From: Lactiplantibacillus plajomi
Lineage (GTDB): Bacteria; Bacillota; Bacilli; Lactobacillales; Lactobacillaceae
Assembly (NCBI RefSeq): GCF_005405405.1
Contig: NZ_BJDZ01000011.1
Location: forward strand, 29,426 to 93,425
Direction: 5' to 3'
DNA length: 64,000 bases
Of this stretch, positions 33,710 through 45,000 are shown piece after piece. Under the pieces are notes generated by a model. The model made no database searches. It saw only the letters and a list, made by a program, of their open reading frames with translations, and was not told the DNA's origin. Positions within the stretch are counted from its first letter, which is position 1; each line of letters begins with the position of its first letter. Both the position numbers and the translations under genes were made by a program.

Positions 33710-34642
33710 TTATTCAGCGAAGATCATGTTGTCAACGGTGATCGTCTTAGTATCGCCCTTTTGAGCAGCGTTTTGCAACTGTTCAGCGTATAAGACGAAG
33801 GTGTTTGATGAATGGGTCGCACCGGTAACCACGTCAACCTTAGCAGGATCACTGTTCTTGACTAACGACTTGTTCAAGGCTGGTTGGTAAGCCTTCGGGT
33901 TAGTCTTTGAAACTTTCTTCATTTGCTTGTTGTAAGAAGCGTCATCCGCTTTGGATTCACCCTTCTTGTTAACGTTATCGTAGTTGGACTTAGTAATCTT
34001 ACCATCCTTAACGGTAATCGCGAAGGAAACCTTATAGCCGTTGTAGTAGTTCTTTTCTTGCAACTTGTAAGTGCCGTCCTGCATCTTCTTACCATTGTCG
34101 ATCTTGATGGTAGCCGTATCACCGGCTTGAGCAGCTTGAACTAATTGTTGCGTGTAGTTTTGGAAAGTCTTCGATGATTCGGTTGCCCCGGAAACCACGT
34201 CGATCGAACCAACGTTCCCAGTAGCGGCACCAGCCGTTAAGGACTTGTTCAACTTAGGAATATAAGCCTTCGGGTTAGTACCGGAAACTTTCTTCATTTG
34301 CTTGTTGTAGTCCGTGTCATCGACCTTGGACTTGTTATCTTTGTTCACTTGGTCATAACTGGACTTCGTGATTTTACCATCTTTATTAACGGTAATACTC
34401 ATCTTAACTTTGTAGCCGTGTGAGTAGTTTTCTTCTTCGAGTTTATAAGTACCCGCTTTCATTTTGGCGCCGGCGGTCATCTTTACAACCTTGGTCGTCT
34501 TTTCTGAACTTGATGAAGATGAACTCTTCTTAGAGGATGATGATGACGAACTCGAGCTCGAGGAACCGCTCCCACAACCTGCTAATGCTAATGCGGAAAT
34601 TGCAACAACTGAGGCGCTAGTAAGAACTGATTTAAACCTCAT
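33710..34642 (-). CDS. pplA: PplA-like extracellular flavoprotein with two FMN-binding domains
   Basis: The 310-residue lipoprotein (lipobox LALAGC, Cys23) has a poly-Ser linker and two tandem FMN-binding domains. Each domain ends in a flavinylation motif: SGATESS with Thr154 and TGATHSS with Thr276. FMN would be attached there by the ApbE-type transferase encoded downstream. The protein should shuttle electrons from membrane quinone to outside acceptors such as ferric iron. The two domains are strongly similar, indicating internal duplication. It is divergent from the NADH dehydrogenase gene. Confidence 0.92.
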   Translation of the reverse strand: MRFKSVLTSASVVAISALALAGCGSGSSSSSSSSSSSKKSSSSSSSEKTTKVVKMTAGAKMKAGTYKLEEENYSHGYKVKMSITVNKDGKITKSSYDQVNKDNKSKVDDTDYNKQMKKVSGTNPKAYIPKLNKSLTAGAATGNVGSIDVVSGATESSKTFQNYTQQLVQAAQAGDTATIKIDNGKKMQDGTYKLQEKNYYNGYKVSFAITVKDGKITKSNYDNVNKKGESKADDASYNKQMKKVSKTNPKAYQPALNKSLVKNSDPAKVDVVTGATHSSNTFVLYAEQLQNAAQKGDTKTITVDNMIFAE

Positions 34643-34845
34643 AATATCCCACTCCTAACCTTTTTGTATGAAAATTCACATTTATCTTAACGTTTAAAAT
34701 TCAATTAGTCAATCACATTTTGATAAAATTTTTCTTCTTAACCCTAATTATACTAGTAATGACAGCGTTTCCGCATTCCTAAAATCACTTGTGTATAACA
34801 AGTTCGAAATAATGTGACATTTTTCGCATTCTAGCCAATAATCCA

Positions 34846-34874
34846 TAGACAACCGCTTTCATTATCGTTATAAT
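34846..34874 (+). promoter_or_regulatory. Promoter of ndh2
   Basis: TAGACA (34846-34851) and TATAAT (34869-34874) are spaced by 17 bases, about 55 bases before the ATG at 34928. The 285-base divergent region to pplA holds no gene. No confident Rex or CcpA site was found by eye. Confidence 0.65.
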
Positions 34875-34927
34875 TATTAGTGGAATTATTCATTTTTACA
34901 CTATTTATTTAAGGGAGTTGTTACGCA

Positions 34928-36838
34928 ATGGCAAAGAAGAATATTGTCGTTGTCGGTGCGGGGTTTGCCGGTGTCTACGCGACCAAGAAACTGTCCAAGC
35001 ACTTTAAGAAGAACCCGGACGTTGAAATCACGCTGATCGACCGGCATTCATACTTCACGTACATGACTGAACTACATGAAGTTGCCACCGAACGGGTGGA
35101 ACCGGGGCATATTCAATATGACCTCCAACGGTTGTTCGCACGGCGCAAGAATGTTCGCCTGGTGACGGATACCGTTACCGGCGTGGATAAAGACAAACAA
35201 ACCGTTACGACTAAGAACGGTAGTTACCAATACGATCAACTATTGATTTGTCTTGGTGGGGAATCCAACGACTTTGGGACCCCTGGGGTCAAAGAACACG
35301 GTTTCGAACTGTGGTCCTTTGAACAAGCGATGGCCTTACGGGCTCACTTGGCCGCCATTATTCGTCAGGGGGCCGCTGAACTTGACCCGGCTAAGCGGAA
35401 GGCCATGTTGACCTTGACCGTCTGCGGGTCCGGGTTTACTGGTTCCGAACTCGTTGGTGAACTGATTGAATACCGCGACGTGCTCGCAAAGGAAAATAAG
35501 TTGGATCCAAGCGAGATTACCTTGCAATTGGTCGAAGCGGCACCAACCATTATCAACATGCTCAACCGGACGCAAGCTGGTAAAGCTGAAAAGTATATGA
35601 AGAAACACGGCGTTGACATCATGACCAACTCAATGATCACCGAAGTCTGTGCCGACCACGTTAACTTAAAGGATAAGGATCCAATTCAAACCTATACCTT
35701 GATTTGGACCGCCGGGGTTCGTGCTAACAGCGTCGTTAAGAACTTTGGTCTTGAAACCAACCCTCGTGGTGGTCGCCTAGTTGCCAACGGGTTCATGCAG
35801 GCGAAGGATACCGATAACATCTTCCTCGCCGGTGACTCGACCAGCTACCAAGAACCCGACCAACCACGGCCGGTACCTCAAATCGTTCAGGGGGCCGAAG
35901 AAACGGCTGCCAAAGCGGTTGAAGGGATTATCAAGAACGTTGACGGTAGTGATAAGGAAATCAAACCGTATAAGGGTGCTTACCAAGCATCCGTGGACTC
36001 AATCGGCTCGAAGTACGCCGTGGCACAAGTCCTTGATAACTGGAACGTTTCCGGCTTTATCGCGGTACTGTTAAAGCACGCCATCAACTGGTTGTACTAC
36101 TGCCAGATTTTCTCCGGTTACTACCTATTCCAGTACTTCCTGAACGAATTTTTCCGGACCCGCAACGGTCGGAACCTCGGTCGCGGCTGGATCTCACGCG
36201 CTGGGAACGTTTTGTGGAGTGTCCCGTTACGCTTCTTCTACGGTGCAATGTGGCTGTGGGATTGCTGGACCAAGGTTCAGGGTTCTGAATCCTGGTTTAC
36301 CGATAAGCTGCGGTTACCATTCGCCTGGTTACAACAAGCGGCAACTAGTGGCGCTTCCGAAGCCACTAAGGCAGCGGCAACTAGCGGCGCCTCCGAAGCG
36401 GCTTCCAGCACGGCAACCGCTGCTAAGGGTGTCTTCAGCCTGTCTTACATGTACGGTAAAGAACCGTTAATGGTCTTTGACAAGATGCCACACTGGTTCG
36501 AATCAATTACCAAGACGATGATTCCAAACATGGAAATGGCGCTCTTCTTTCAGAAGTTCATGACAATTGTTGAAATCATCATCGCGCTATGTATCTTCTT
36601 CGGCCTCTTCAGTTGGCTGGCCAACGCCATCACCATCGGCTTGGTTGTCGTCTTCTGCTTGTCAGGGATGTTCTACTGGGTCAACATTTGGATGATTTTC
36701 GTTGCCCTCGCCCTGATGAACGGTTCTGGTCGGACATTTGGTTTAGACTACTGGGTCGTTCCGTGGATGCAAAAGCACCTCGGGCACTGGTGGTACGGCA
36801 ACGTTCGTTCCCATTACGACGGTGTCAAAACCCGCTAG
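34928..36838 (+). CDS. ndh2: Type II NADH dehydrogenase with C-terminal membrane extension
   Basis: The 636-residue protein oxidises NADH and passes electrons to a demethylmenaquinone-type quinone without pumping protons. It has the FAD fold VVVGAGFAGVYA at the N-terminus, the NADH fold TVCGSGFTGSE (164-174) and the FAD-binding FLAGD (299-303). Beyond the usual about 400 residues there is a 230-residue extension with hydrophobic segments and an Ala/Ser-rich linker in which TSGASEA is repeated. This extended form is characteristic of the Ndh2 used in extracellular electron transfer. AAGGGAG precedes the start. It is divergent from pplA. Confidence 0.92.
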   Translation: MAKKNIVVVGAGFAGVYATKKLSKHFKKNPDVEITLIDRHSYFTYMTELHEVATERVEPGHIQYDLQRLFARRKNVRLVTDTVTGVDKDKQTVTTKNGSYQYDQLLICLGGESNDFGTPGVKEHGFELWSFEQAMALRAHLAAIIRQGAAELDPAKRKAMLTLTVCGSGFTGSELVGELIEYRDVLAKENKLDPSEITLQLVEAAPTIINMLNRTQAGKAEKYMKKHGVDIMTNSMITEVCADHVNLKDKDPIQTYTLIWTAGVRANSVVKNFGLETNPRGGRLVANGFMQAKDTDNIFLAGDSTSYQEPDQPRPVPQIVQGAEETAAKAVEGIIKNVDGSDKEIKPYKGAYQASVDSIGSKYAVAQVLDNWNVSGFIAVLLKHAINWLYYCQIFSGYYLFQYFLNEFFRTRNGRNLGRGWISRAGNVLWSVPLRFFYGAMWLWDCWTKVQGSESWFTDKLRLPFAWLQQAATSGASEATKAAATSGASEAASSTATAAKGVFSLSYMYGKEPLMVFDKMPHWFESITKTMIPNMEMALFFQKFMTIVEIIIALCIFFGLFSWLANAITIGLVVVFCLSGMFYWVNIWMIFVALALMNGSGRTFGLDYWVVPWMQKHLGHWWYGNVRSHYDGVKTR

Positions 36839-36868
36839 ATGCGTTATAATTAATTGAATAGTTTCCCG

Positions 36869-36908
36869 ATGGTTCGAGGGTTGCTTTTTCCCCCTTGAAC
36901 CATTTTTT
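36869..36908 (+). terminator. Terminator between ndh2 and eetA
   Basis: TGGTTC and GAACCA enclose GGG/CCC and a T-rich loop, followed by six T. It may attenuate rather than abolish transcription into eetA. Confidence 0.7.
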
Positions 36909-36933
36909 ATGCGACGAAACAGGAGGGATAGCG

Positions 36934-37428
36934 ATGAAGAAACAACGCAAACTACGGACCGTGCTTAAACGCTACGGCGGCATGATTCGCCCCTTTGACA
37001 TCATTATCGTGGTGGCCCTGATTATTTTATCGTTCGCCCCCATCGCCGTCTTTTCTTACCAACAGCAACAACGGGCTGAACGAGCCGAGCGGGTTGCCCG
37101 CAAACGGGCGGCTGCCAAACGCCACCCTACCTACACGGCCGTAGTCTCGCATAATGGTCAGGAACTCAAACGGGTCAACTTGACAGCGCTTAAAGCCACC
37201 CGCCACTATACTTACCGCGACGCTGACGGCGACTATAACACCGTCACCTTTAAAACCGGTAAGGTCGCGATTACCAAGGCCAACTGTAGTGATCAAGTTT
37301 GCATTCGGCGCGGTTGGATCAGCAAACCCGGCCAGACGATTGTCTGCCTCCCCCACAAGTTACTGGTGGAGATCAAATCCAGTTCCGGGCACGTCAAGTC
37401 CGGCGGTAACGGACTAGTTACGGAGTAA
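36934..37428 (+). CDS. eetA: EetA-like NusG-domain-II membrane protein
   Basis: The 164-residue protein has one N-terminal membrane helix (about residues 16-38) and an outside NusG domain II, recognisable by NCSDQVCIRRGWISKPGQTI and VCLPHKLLVEI. In Listeria the equivalent EetA, with EetB, is needed for electron transfer from quinone to extracellular flavin. The ATG at 36934 follows AGGAGGGATAGCG; a longer frame lies upstream without a binding site. The next gene starts four bases after the stop. Confidence 0.85.
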   Translation: MKKQRKLRTVLKRYGGMIRPFDIIIVVALIILSFAPIAVFSYQQQQRAERAERVARKRAAAKRHPTYTAVVSHNGQELKRVNLTALKATRHYTYRDADGDYNTVTFKTGKVAITKANCSDQVCIRRGWISKPGQTIVCLPHKLLVEIKSSSGHVKSGGNGLVTE

Positions 37429-37432
37429 GCCA

Positions 37433-38002
37433 TTGAATAATTCATTTGAACAATCAAATAAGACCCACCGCAATATTTACATTGCGCTCCTGGTTGCTCA
37501 AGGCGTGATCATCGGGATCTTGGAGCGGATGATTCCCTTCCCGTTCGCATTTGCACCGGGAGCCAAACTCGGGCTGGCTAACCTGATCACGGTCGTGGCA
37601 CTATTTACGTTATCCTTTCGTGACGTGATTACGTTAACCTGGCTCCGGTTGATCCTGACCGCCCTCATCGGTGGCAGCATGTCAACCTTTCTTTACAGTT
37701 TCGGTGGCGCCTTCCTCAGCCTATTTTCGATGATGCTGGTTAAATTACTGGGACCTAAACGGGTCAGCATCATCGGCATCTCGGCAACCGGAGGCGTCAT
37801 GCATAACGTGGGTCAGCTGATAGTCGCTAGCCTAATTGCCCAGACCTGGACCGTCATGCTCTACCTGCCGGCAATGTCGATTATCGGCATCGCCGCCGGG
37901 GTCGCCCTGGGGATTGCGGCCAACTACCTGTTTACCCACGTGACCACCCTGAGTTATTTAAAGTTTCACCATGAAAAACATCCCAGTCAGAAAAAGGAGT
38001 AA
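37433..38002 (+). CDS. eetB: EetB-like Gx-transporter-family membrane protein
   Basis: The 189-residue protein has five to six membrane helices and belongs to the Gx transporter (heptaprenyl diphosphate synthase component I-like) family, with FPFAFAPGAKLGLANLITV near the N-terminus. It starts at TTG 37433 with GGAG ahead, immediately after eetA, so the two are likely co-translated as a complex. Its job in the pathway is membrane electron transfer, by analogy with Listeria EetB; the mechanism is unknown. Confidence 0.83.
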   Translation: MNNSFEQSNKTHRNIYIALLVAQGVIIGILERMIPFPFAFAPGAKLGLANLITVVALFTLSFRDVITLTWLRLILTALIGGSMSTFLYSFGGAFLSLFSMMLVKLLGPKRVSIIGISATGGVMHNVGQLIVASLIAQTWTVMLYLPAMSIIGIAAGVALGIAANYLFTHVTTLSYLKFHHEKHPSQKKE

Positions 38003-38009
38003 CCTCTTT

Positions 38010-39002
38010 ATGCAAACGGCAACGCAATTACACCCAATTTGGCGTGATTATCCGGACTTGCAGCCGGAGCTCATCCAAGTCATGCAACTCATGACGGATA
38101 ACATTAATATCCAGGATCAAGCCATTACGGATGCCATTTTGGCGATGATCCAAAGCGGTGGTAAGCTGCTCCGACCGGCGTACTGCCTGCTCTTTTCACA
38201 ATTCAAAGACACGGACCGCGACCGGATGATTGCGCTGGCGGCTTCACTAGAAACCCTCCACACGGCCACCCTGATTCACGATGATATCGTTGACGATTCC
38301 GAACTGCGGCGGCACCAAGCAAGCATCCAAGCCCAATTTGGGAAGGACATCGCGGTCTATGCCGGCGACTACCTATTCGTGGTCGTTTTCAAGATTCTCG
38401 CCCAGTATTCCAGCAGTTTTAAGAGTATTCAGTTAAACTCGCAGAACATGGAAAAGATCCTGATCGGCGAGGTCCAACAAAAGGACCGCCACTACCGCAT
38501 CGACATCACAATGGACGACTATAAACAGCAAATTCAAGGAAAAACGGCCGAGTTATTCGCGTTAAGTTGTTTTCTCGGCGCCTTCGAATCCGGACAGTCC
38601 GGTTTGTTTGCGAAGCGCGCCCAAACGGCCGGCTTAAACATCGGGATGGCCTTCCAAATTTTGGACGACATTCTTGATTATCAGCAAAGTCAAACTGAGA
38701 TCGGTAAGCCGGTTTTAGAAGATATTGCGGAAGGTGTCTACACGTCACCGTTAATCTTTGCCCTTCAAACTAGCGCCCGTAAAGACTTGTTACCGCTAAT
38801 GCGGCTACAAGGTAAAATCACACCGGCTCAACGGCAACAGCTGCAACAACTCGTGATTGACGCTGGCGGCGTGCAAAGGGCCCAGGAACTCGCCACCGCC
38901 TACACGAACACGGCGTTGCAAACGCTGAACAAATTGCCTAACCAACCCGCTAAGCAAACGTTAATCCAGTTAACCAGCCAACTGTTGACCCGGACGAATT
39001 AA
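38010..39002 (+). CDS. dmkB: Polyprenyl diphosphate synthase (DmkB-like)
   Basis: The 330-residue enzyme elongates isoprenoid diphosphates to make the side chain of demethylmenaquinone. The two Asp-rich motifs are DDIVD (91-95) and DDILD (219-223). In extracellular electron transfer loci it is paired with a DHNA prenyltransferase (DmkA); no such gene is visible in this window, so it must be elsewhere if present. The ATG at 38010 follows AAAGGAGTAACCTCTTT. It is the last gene of the eetA-eetB-dmkB run. Confidence 0.9.
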   Translation: MQTATQLHPIWRDYPDLQPELIQVMQLMTDNINIQDQAITDAILAMIQSGGKLLRPAYCLLFSQFKDTDRDRMIALAASLETLHTATLIHDDIVDDSELRRHQASIQAQFGKDIAVYAGDYLFVVVFKILAQYSSSFKSIQLNSQNMEKILIGEVQQKDRHYRIDITMDDYKQQIQGKTAELFALSCFLGAFESGQSGLFAKRAQTAGLNIGMAFQILDDILDYQQSQTEIGKPVLEDIAEGVYTSPLIFALQTSARKDLLPLMRLQGKITPAQRQQLQQLVIDAGGVQRAQELATAYTNTALQTLNKLPNQPAKQTLIQLTSQLLTRTN

Positions 39003-39010
39003 TCGCACTT

Positions 39011-39048
39011 CAAAAAAGGTCCCCCGCTAATTTGCGAGGGACCTTTCG
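39011..39048. terminator. Bidirectional terminator between dmkB and the adhesin gene
   Basis: AAAGGTCCC and GGGACCTTT form a stem around CCGCTAATTTGCGA with A and T runs on the two sides; the genes on either side converge here. Confidence 0.75.
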
Positions 39049-39088
39049 TTAGTCCGATTGGCTAACTGTCAGTTGGCCTTATTATTAA

Positions 39089-42000
39089 TTAATGCTTTTT
39101 CAACGTTATCAACCCGCTCAGAACGCTGGTCAGGGCTAAGGCGGCTAACCCTAGTGCCGACGCATCCGAAGCTTGTTCATCCGTTTGCGGTAACTGTCCC
39201 GTTGTCGCCGCGTCCTTCGATGTCGCACGTTGCGTACGGGTCGTTACACTGGCCGTAGCCGGCGTGACTGCTGCGGACTGGTGCTGTTTGGTACCAGTTT
39301 GCTGGCTCGTCGGGACAACCGGCGTGGTTGGTTGGTCAGCATGACCAGTCTGAGTAGTGCCCGCTTGCGAACGTTCATCCGTTTTTGTCTCAGTTGGTTG
39401 AACTTGGTGATAAGTAACCGTCACGGTGCCATCCACCGTCGTAGCCGCAACGTCCATGGCCGCGACCCGTGCTAAGTCAGCATCAAAGCCGTCCATTGCG
39501 GGGGTGGCAACTTCAGCGAATTCAGTTACGTCAGCCGCAACCCATTCGCTAGCCGTAACGTCGCCAGTCACTTGGTCAGTCGTTTCATCACGCGTAAAGT
39601 TGACGATCTGCTTAACGCTTGGCTGCGCCGTTTGACCATCGGTGTAGACATAGTTAATCGTCCGCGTTACCGTGTGATGGCCAGCAACCGTGACCTGACC
39701 GTGCTTTAAGTGGACCGTGTAAGTTTGTGGTTCAGTTTGATCATAACTAATGCCCGTTGCTGGGAAGTCACTAGAAACCAGTTCATAACCGGCCGCGTTG
39801 TAACTCGCAAGCGCATCCGTTGTCCGGTAAGCATCGCTAGTCCCATAATCACCCGTTAGGCTAACTTGGTCCAAGGTCGCCCCCGTCGTATCGTCGACGT
39901 AGGTCACCGTGGCCGTTTCGGCATTTGGCGCGTAGCTAATCTCGATGACCGTATCTTGAAGATCTGCTGGTAAGCCCATCGCGGGTACTTCATCACCGTT
40001 CAGTGAGTGGTAGCCCGTAACACTTGGATTCTTCAAGGCATCAAATTCATCTTTTCCAATTGCAGTCCAGGCACCCTTAGTCACCTCGTTCGTTACCATG
40101 TCGGTGACACTACTGCGTCCGATTGGTAACTGATCAACGACGTCAGCAAGTGCTTGGCGACCGTCAGTGAAGTGGTAGTGAATCGTCCGCGTTACCGGTT
40201 GCCGATCAAAGGATTTGCTGAGTTTGTGAGTCAGGGTCACGTCGTAGTTTGGCGTCACGCCGTCCTGATCGAAGGTGATCCCATCGGTTGGCGTCTCATC
40301 TTGTTCCAGCTCATAGCCCTTGGCGACCCAGGTGGCAATATCCTGCGCCGTCCGGTAATCGCTGGTCGTCAGGTAATCACCATTAAGCTGCTTAACGGCC
40401 AAGGTCTCACCGGTCGTATCGTCCTTGTAAGTGACCGTTGCATGCTCGGTGTTTACGCCGTAAGTAACCGTCTCAACGCTATCAGTAGTCTCGGCAGTAA
40501 CCGTTTGGGCCTTAACCAAGGCCGTGTCCGGGGTATAGCCCTTGATTGCTGGCGTAGCAACTTCAGCCAGGGTCGTCACGTCGTCAGCAACCCAGTCAGT
40601 CGTCGTAACGTCGCCAGTCACTTGGTCAGTCGTTTCATCACGCGTAAAGTTGACGGTTTGCTTAACACTTGGCTGCGCCGTTTGACCATCGGCGTAGACG
40701 TAATTGATCGTCCGCGTGACAGTGTGATGGCCCGCAACCGTGACCTGGGCGTGCTTTAAGTGAGCCGTGTAAGTTTGTGGTTCAGTTTGGTCATAATGAA
40801 TGCCTGCCGCTGGAAAGTCACTGTCAACCAGTTGATAACCGGCCGCTTCGTAATCCGTAATCGCTGCTTTAGGACTGTATACATCCTTGGTGCCAAAGTC
40901 ACCGTTTAACTTGACCGTTGTTAAGGTCTTACCCGTCGTATCATCGACGTAGGTCACCGTCGCCTTTTCGTTATCGACCTGATAAGTAACCGTCTCAACA
41001 TTATCGGCGGTATCCGCGGTAACCGTTTGGGCCTTAACCAAGGTCGTATCCGGGGTATAGCCCTTAATCGTTGGTGTAGCAACTTCAGCCAGGGTCGTGC
41101 CGTCATCGGCAACCCAGTCAGTTGGCGTCATAACGTGCGTGACTTGGTCAGTCGTTTCATCACGCGTAAAGCTAATGGTTTGCTTAACGCTTGGTTGCGC
41201 CGTTTGACCATCGGTGTAGACGTAATTGATCGTCCGCGTTACGGCGTGATGGCCGGGAACTGTGGCCTGGGCATGCTTTAAGTGAACCGTATAAGTTTGT
41301 GGTTCGGTCTGATCATAACTAATGCCCGCCGCTGGAAAGTCACTGTCAACCAGTTGATAACCGTTAGCTTCGTAATCCGTGATCGTATCCTTAGGACTGT
41401 AAGCATCCTTGGTACCAAAGTCACCGTTTAATTTGACGGTTGTTAAGGTCTTACCCGTCGTATCGTCAACGTAGGTCACCGTGGCTTGTTCGTCAATCGG
41501 GTTATAGGTTACCTTAACCAGACTATTCTCATCATTAGCAGTAACCGGCTTAGCGGCCACTACTGGCTGTTCAGTCGTATAACCCGTAATCGTTGGCGTC
41601 TCAACTTGGGCAAACGTGGCGCCGTTGACTGGCTGCCAGTCCGTCGGCGTTTCCGTCCCCGTTACGTTGTCGGTCGTAACCGTCCGCGTAAAGGCCAATT
41701 GCTGGTTAACGTCCGGTTGCGCGCTCGTTCCATTCTGATAAACGTAAGTGATGGTCCGCTTGACCGTCTGGTTTTCAGTCCGGTCAGTGGTGCCGTGGGT
41801 TAAATAAACGGTGTATTTCTGGTCTTGCGTTTGATCATAGCGAATACCGGCTTCAGGAAAATCACTCTTTTCAAAGTCGTAACCATTAGCTTCGTAATCC
41901 GCGATGGTCGCCTTAGGATCGTAAGCATCCGCCGTCCCAAAGTCACCGTTCAACTCAACCGTTGTTAAGGTCTTACCCGTCGTATCATCGACGTAGGTCA

Positions 42001-45000
42001 CCGTCGCCTTTTCATCATCAACTTGATAAGTGACCGTTACGACGTTATCGGCGGTATCGGCAGTCACCGGTTGTGCCGCAACCAAGGTAGTGTCCGGCGT
42101 ATACCCCGTAATCGCTGGTGTGGCGACTTCCGCCAAGGTCGTGCCGTCATCAGCCACCCAGTCAGTTGGCGTCATAACGTGCGTCACTTGGTCAGTCGTT
42201 TCATCGCGTGTAAAGTTGACGGCTTGCTTGACGCTCGGCTGGGCCGTTTGACCATCAGCATAAACGTAGTTGATTGTCCGTGTTACGACATGATGGCCCG
42301 GAACCGTGACTTGGGCGTGGGTCAAACGTACTGTGTAATCCTGCTGCTTGGTTTGATCATAACTGATTCCGGCGGTTGGGAAGTCACTGTCAACCAGTTG
42401 ATACCCGGCCGCTTCGTAAGCAGCAATTGCCGTCTTAGGATCGTAGGCATCCTTAGTCCCGAAGTCACCACTTAAACTAGCCTGATCTAAAATGTCGCCA
42501 GTCATGACGTCTTGGTAGGTCACCGTGGCGTATTCAACGTTCGGATTGTAAGTCACTTTGACCGAAACGTCCTGATCATCGGCACTAACCGTCTTGGCGG
42601 CCACCCCCAGCAAATCAGCCGTGTAACCCGTAATCGTTGGCGTGTCAACTTGGGCAAACGCGGAACCGTTGATTGCTTTCCAAGCTGTCGGCGTTTCCGT
42701 CCCCGTGACGTTATCGGTCGTGACCGTCCGCGTAAAGGCCAATTGCTGGTTAACGTCCGGTTGTGCAGTCGCTCCATTCCGATAAACGTAAGTGATGGTC
42801 CGCTTGACCGTCTGGTTTTCAGTCCGGTCGGTGGTGCCGTGGGTTAAATTAACAGTGTATTTCTGGCCCTGCGTTTGATCATAACTGATTCCAGCCGCTG
42901 GAAACTCGCTGTTAACCAGGACGTAACCGTTAGCTTCATAGTCCTTAATTGCATCCGCCGTTCGATAATCATCCTTAGTACCGTAATCACCGCTTAAGTT
43001 TTCCACTTTTAAATTTTTACCAGTCGTAACGTCGCGGTAAGTGACCGTCGCGTATTCGGTGTTGGCCTTGTAAGTGACCGTTTCATGATGGTCTTCATCA
43101 CCAGCCGTCACAATCTGTTCCGCAATCTGATCAATGGTTGGGTGATAACCCGTTAATTCAGGTGAGGTCACCGCGTCAAAGGTCGTTTTAGTGGCAGTTG
43201 CCGGTTGGTTGCCGTCCGCGTCGTCCCCAGCAGGAGTGCTGACGACCCAATCGCTAGCTGCAACCGTTTTGCCGGTCACTTGGTCGATAGTTAACGTCCG
43301 TTCAAAGGTCCGGTGTTGTACTGCCGAATCGAAGGCGGTACGTCCGTCTTCGTAAACGTAATCGATAGTTTGTGAAATTACCTTAGTTGCCGATTGCGGC
43401 TTCTGAGCGTGCGTTAAATGGACGGTGAAAACTTTTGGCGTCGTCCAGGTAATGTCGACCCCGTCGGCTGGAAAATCGCTGCTGACGACTTGGTAGCCCT
43501 TTTCAGCTAGTTGGTCGATAGTTGTCGCCGTCGGATTGTCGACGTGACGATTAAAGACACCGCTGAATTCGTCATTAGTAACTGTTTGTGCCGTCACATC
43601 GTCCACGTAATCGACCCGGGCCGTTTCATTTAGTGGCGAATAGGTTACGGTAACCTTTTGGTCGGTTGCACCGTTTGGATCCGGCGTTTCGGCTGCAACT
43701 TGCAGTTGGTCTGCACGGTAACCAGTAATCACCGGGCTATGCACGGCCGCATACTGGTTAGTCTGGTCCGCGGTCCAGGCACCGTGTTGAACGTCGCCGG
43801 TAACCTGATCACGCGTATTGGTCCGCGTAAAGCTGAGCGGTTGCGTGACTGACTTAGCCGCTGAATGACCATTTTCATAAACGTATTGAATGGTCCGCTG
43901 AAGCGTTTTAGTTTCCGTTGCGGTTTCCTGCCCGTGCTTCAACGTGACGGTGAAGACCGGTTCAGTTTGACTGCCAAAAACGTAGCCGGCTGGGAAACCA
44001 TCTTGTACTAATTGGTACCCCTTAGCCGTTAGCTTGGCAATTTGGTTAGCCGTCGTATATTCACTTTGGCTGTCGTACTGCCCGCTGATTGCATCAGTCG
44101 TAATTGTTTTGCCGGTCGTCTGGTCAACGTAGTTCACGGTTGCACCTTCGTTAGCTAAGGCGTAAACGTAAGTGACCGTCCCGTTTTCGCCCCAGTTCGC
44201 TAACGTACCACTCGTCGCGATACTGCCATCAGCTAATCCTTGGAACGTATAGTGCGGAATCGTCAACTGACTCGTTTGATAAGTCTTACCCGCAAATTTA
44301 CCGTCCGGATAAGTGACGTCACCGGTCGTTAACTCCTGCCCGTTTTGATCAACGTACTTGACGTTAACGGTTGCGGCTTGGTAGTAATCAAAGCTGTTAA
44401 TCTGGAATTGTTGCAGGTTTGAATTTTCCCCCGTCGCCGCCGCGATGAAGAACGCTAACGCGTCGTTATTAATCCATTGCGAAACGTCGGCCGTCCACTG
44501 GTGATTATCGTAATTGATGGTCATTTGTTTGGTTTGACCATCGTAGTCAACTTGAATCGACCGCCACTGGTCACGACTGGGTTCGCTGATTCCCTGAGCG
44601 GTCTTCGCATCGGTGTACACAATCCCCTGATTATCGGTGTGGATAAATGACCCGTAGGCTTTCCCCTGCCCTTGACCACGGCTAATAAATCCCAAAAATC
44701 CCTTATGGTATCCAAACGCTTCTGGATCACTGCCAATATACTGGCCACGGTTCTCCTCGTCCCAGTACGTGTCGGCCTTCCAGCCGAAAGCTCCGTTCAG
44801 TTTACCCAAACCGGCCGCCCCACCGTCAAGACCAACCTTACTAGTTTCATCATTATGAAAGCCAAACGAGACACCGTCCGCGCCACCGTGTCCCTGAGAC
44901 TTAGTCCCTAAGTTAATGGACCCATTCAGACTGAAACTCTGATTCATGTTAATTTTGGTTTTTAAGGTCACGTTCCCCGAATGACTCTTTTCGTCCGGCG

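Noticed and set aside
34500..34570. Poly-Ser tract in the PplA-like gene as a frameshift artefact
   Set aside because: The frame is intact across it, and Ser-rich linkers after the lipobox are common in surface lipoproteins.
40154..42847. Several long plus-strand open frames (up to about 200 codons) opposite the adhesin repeats
   Set aside because: They recur with the period of the repeats, have no ribosome-binding sites and are explained by codon bias of the opposite strand.
39400..44160. Regularly spaced repeats that could suggest a CRISPR-like array
   Set aside because: The unit is about 520 bp, coding and in frame throughout; there are no short direct repeats with unique spacers.
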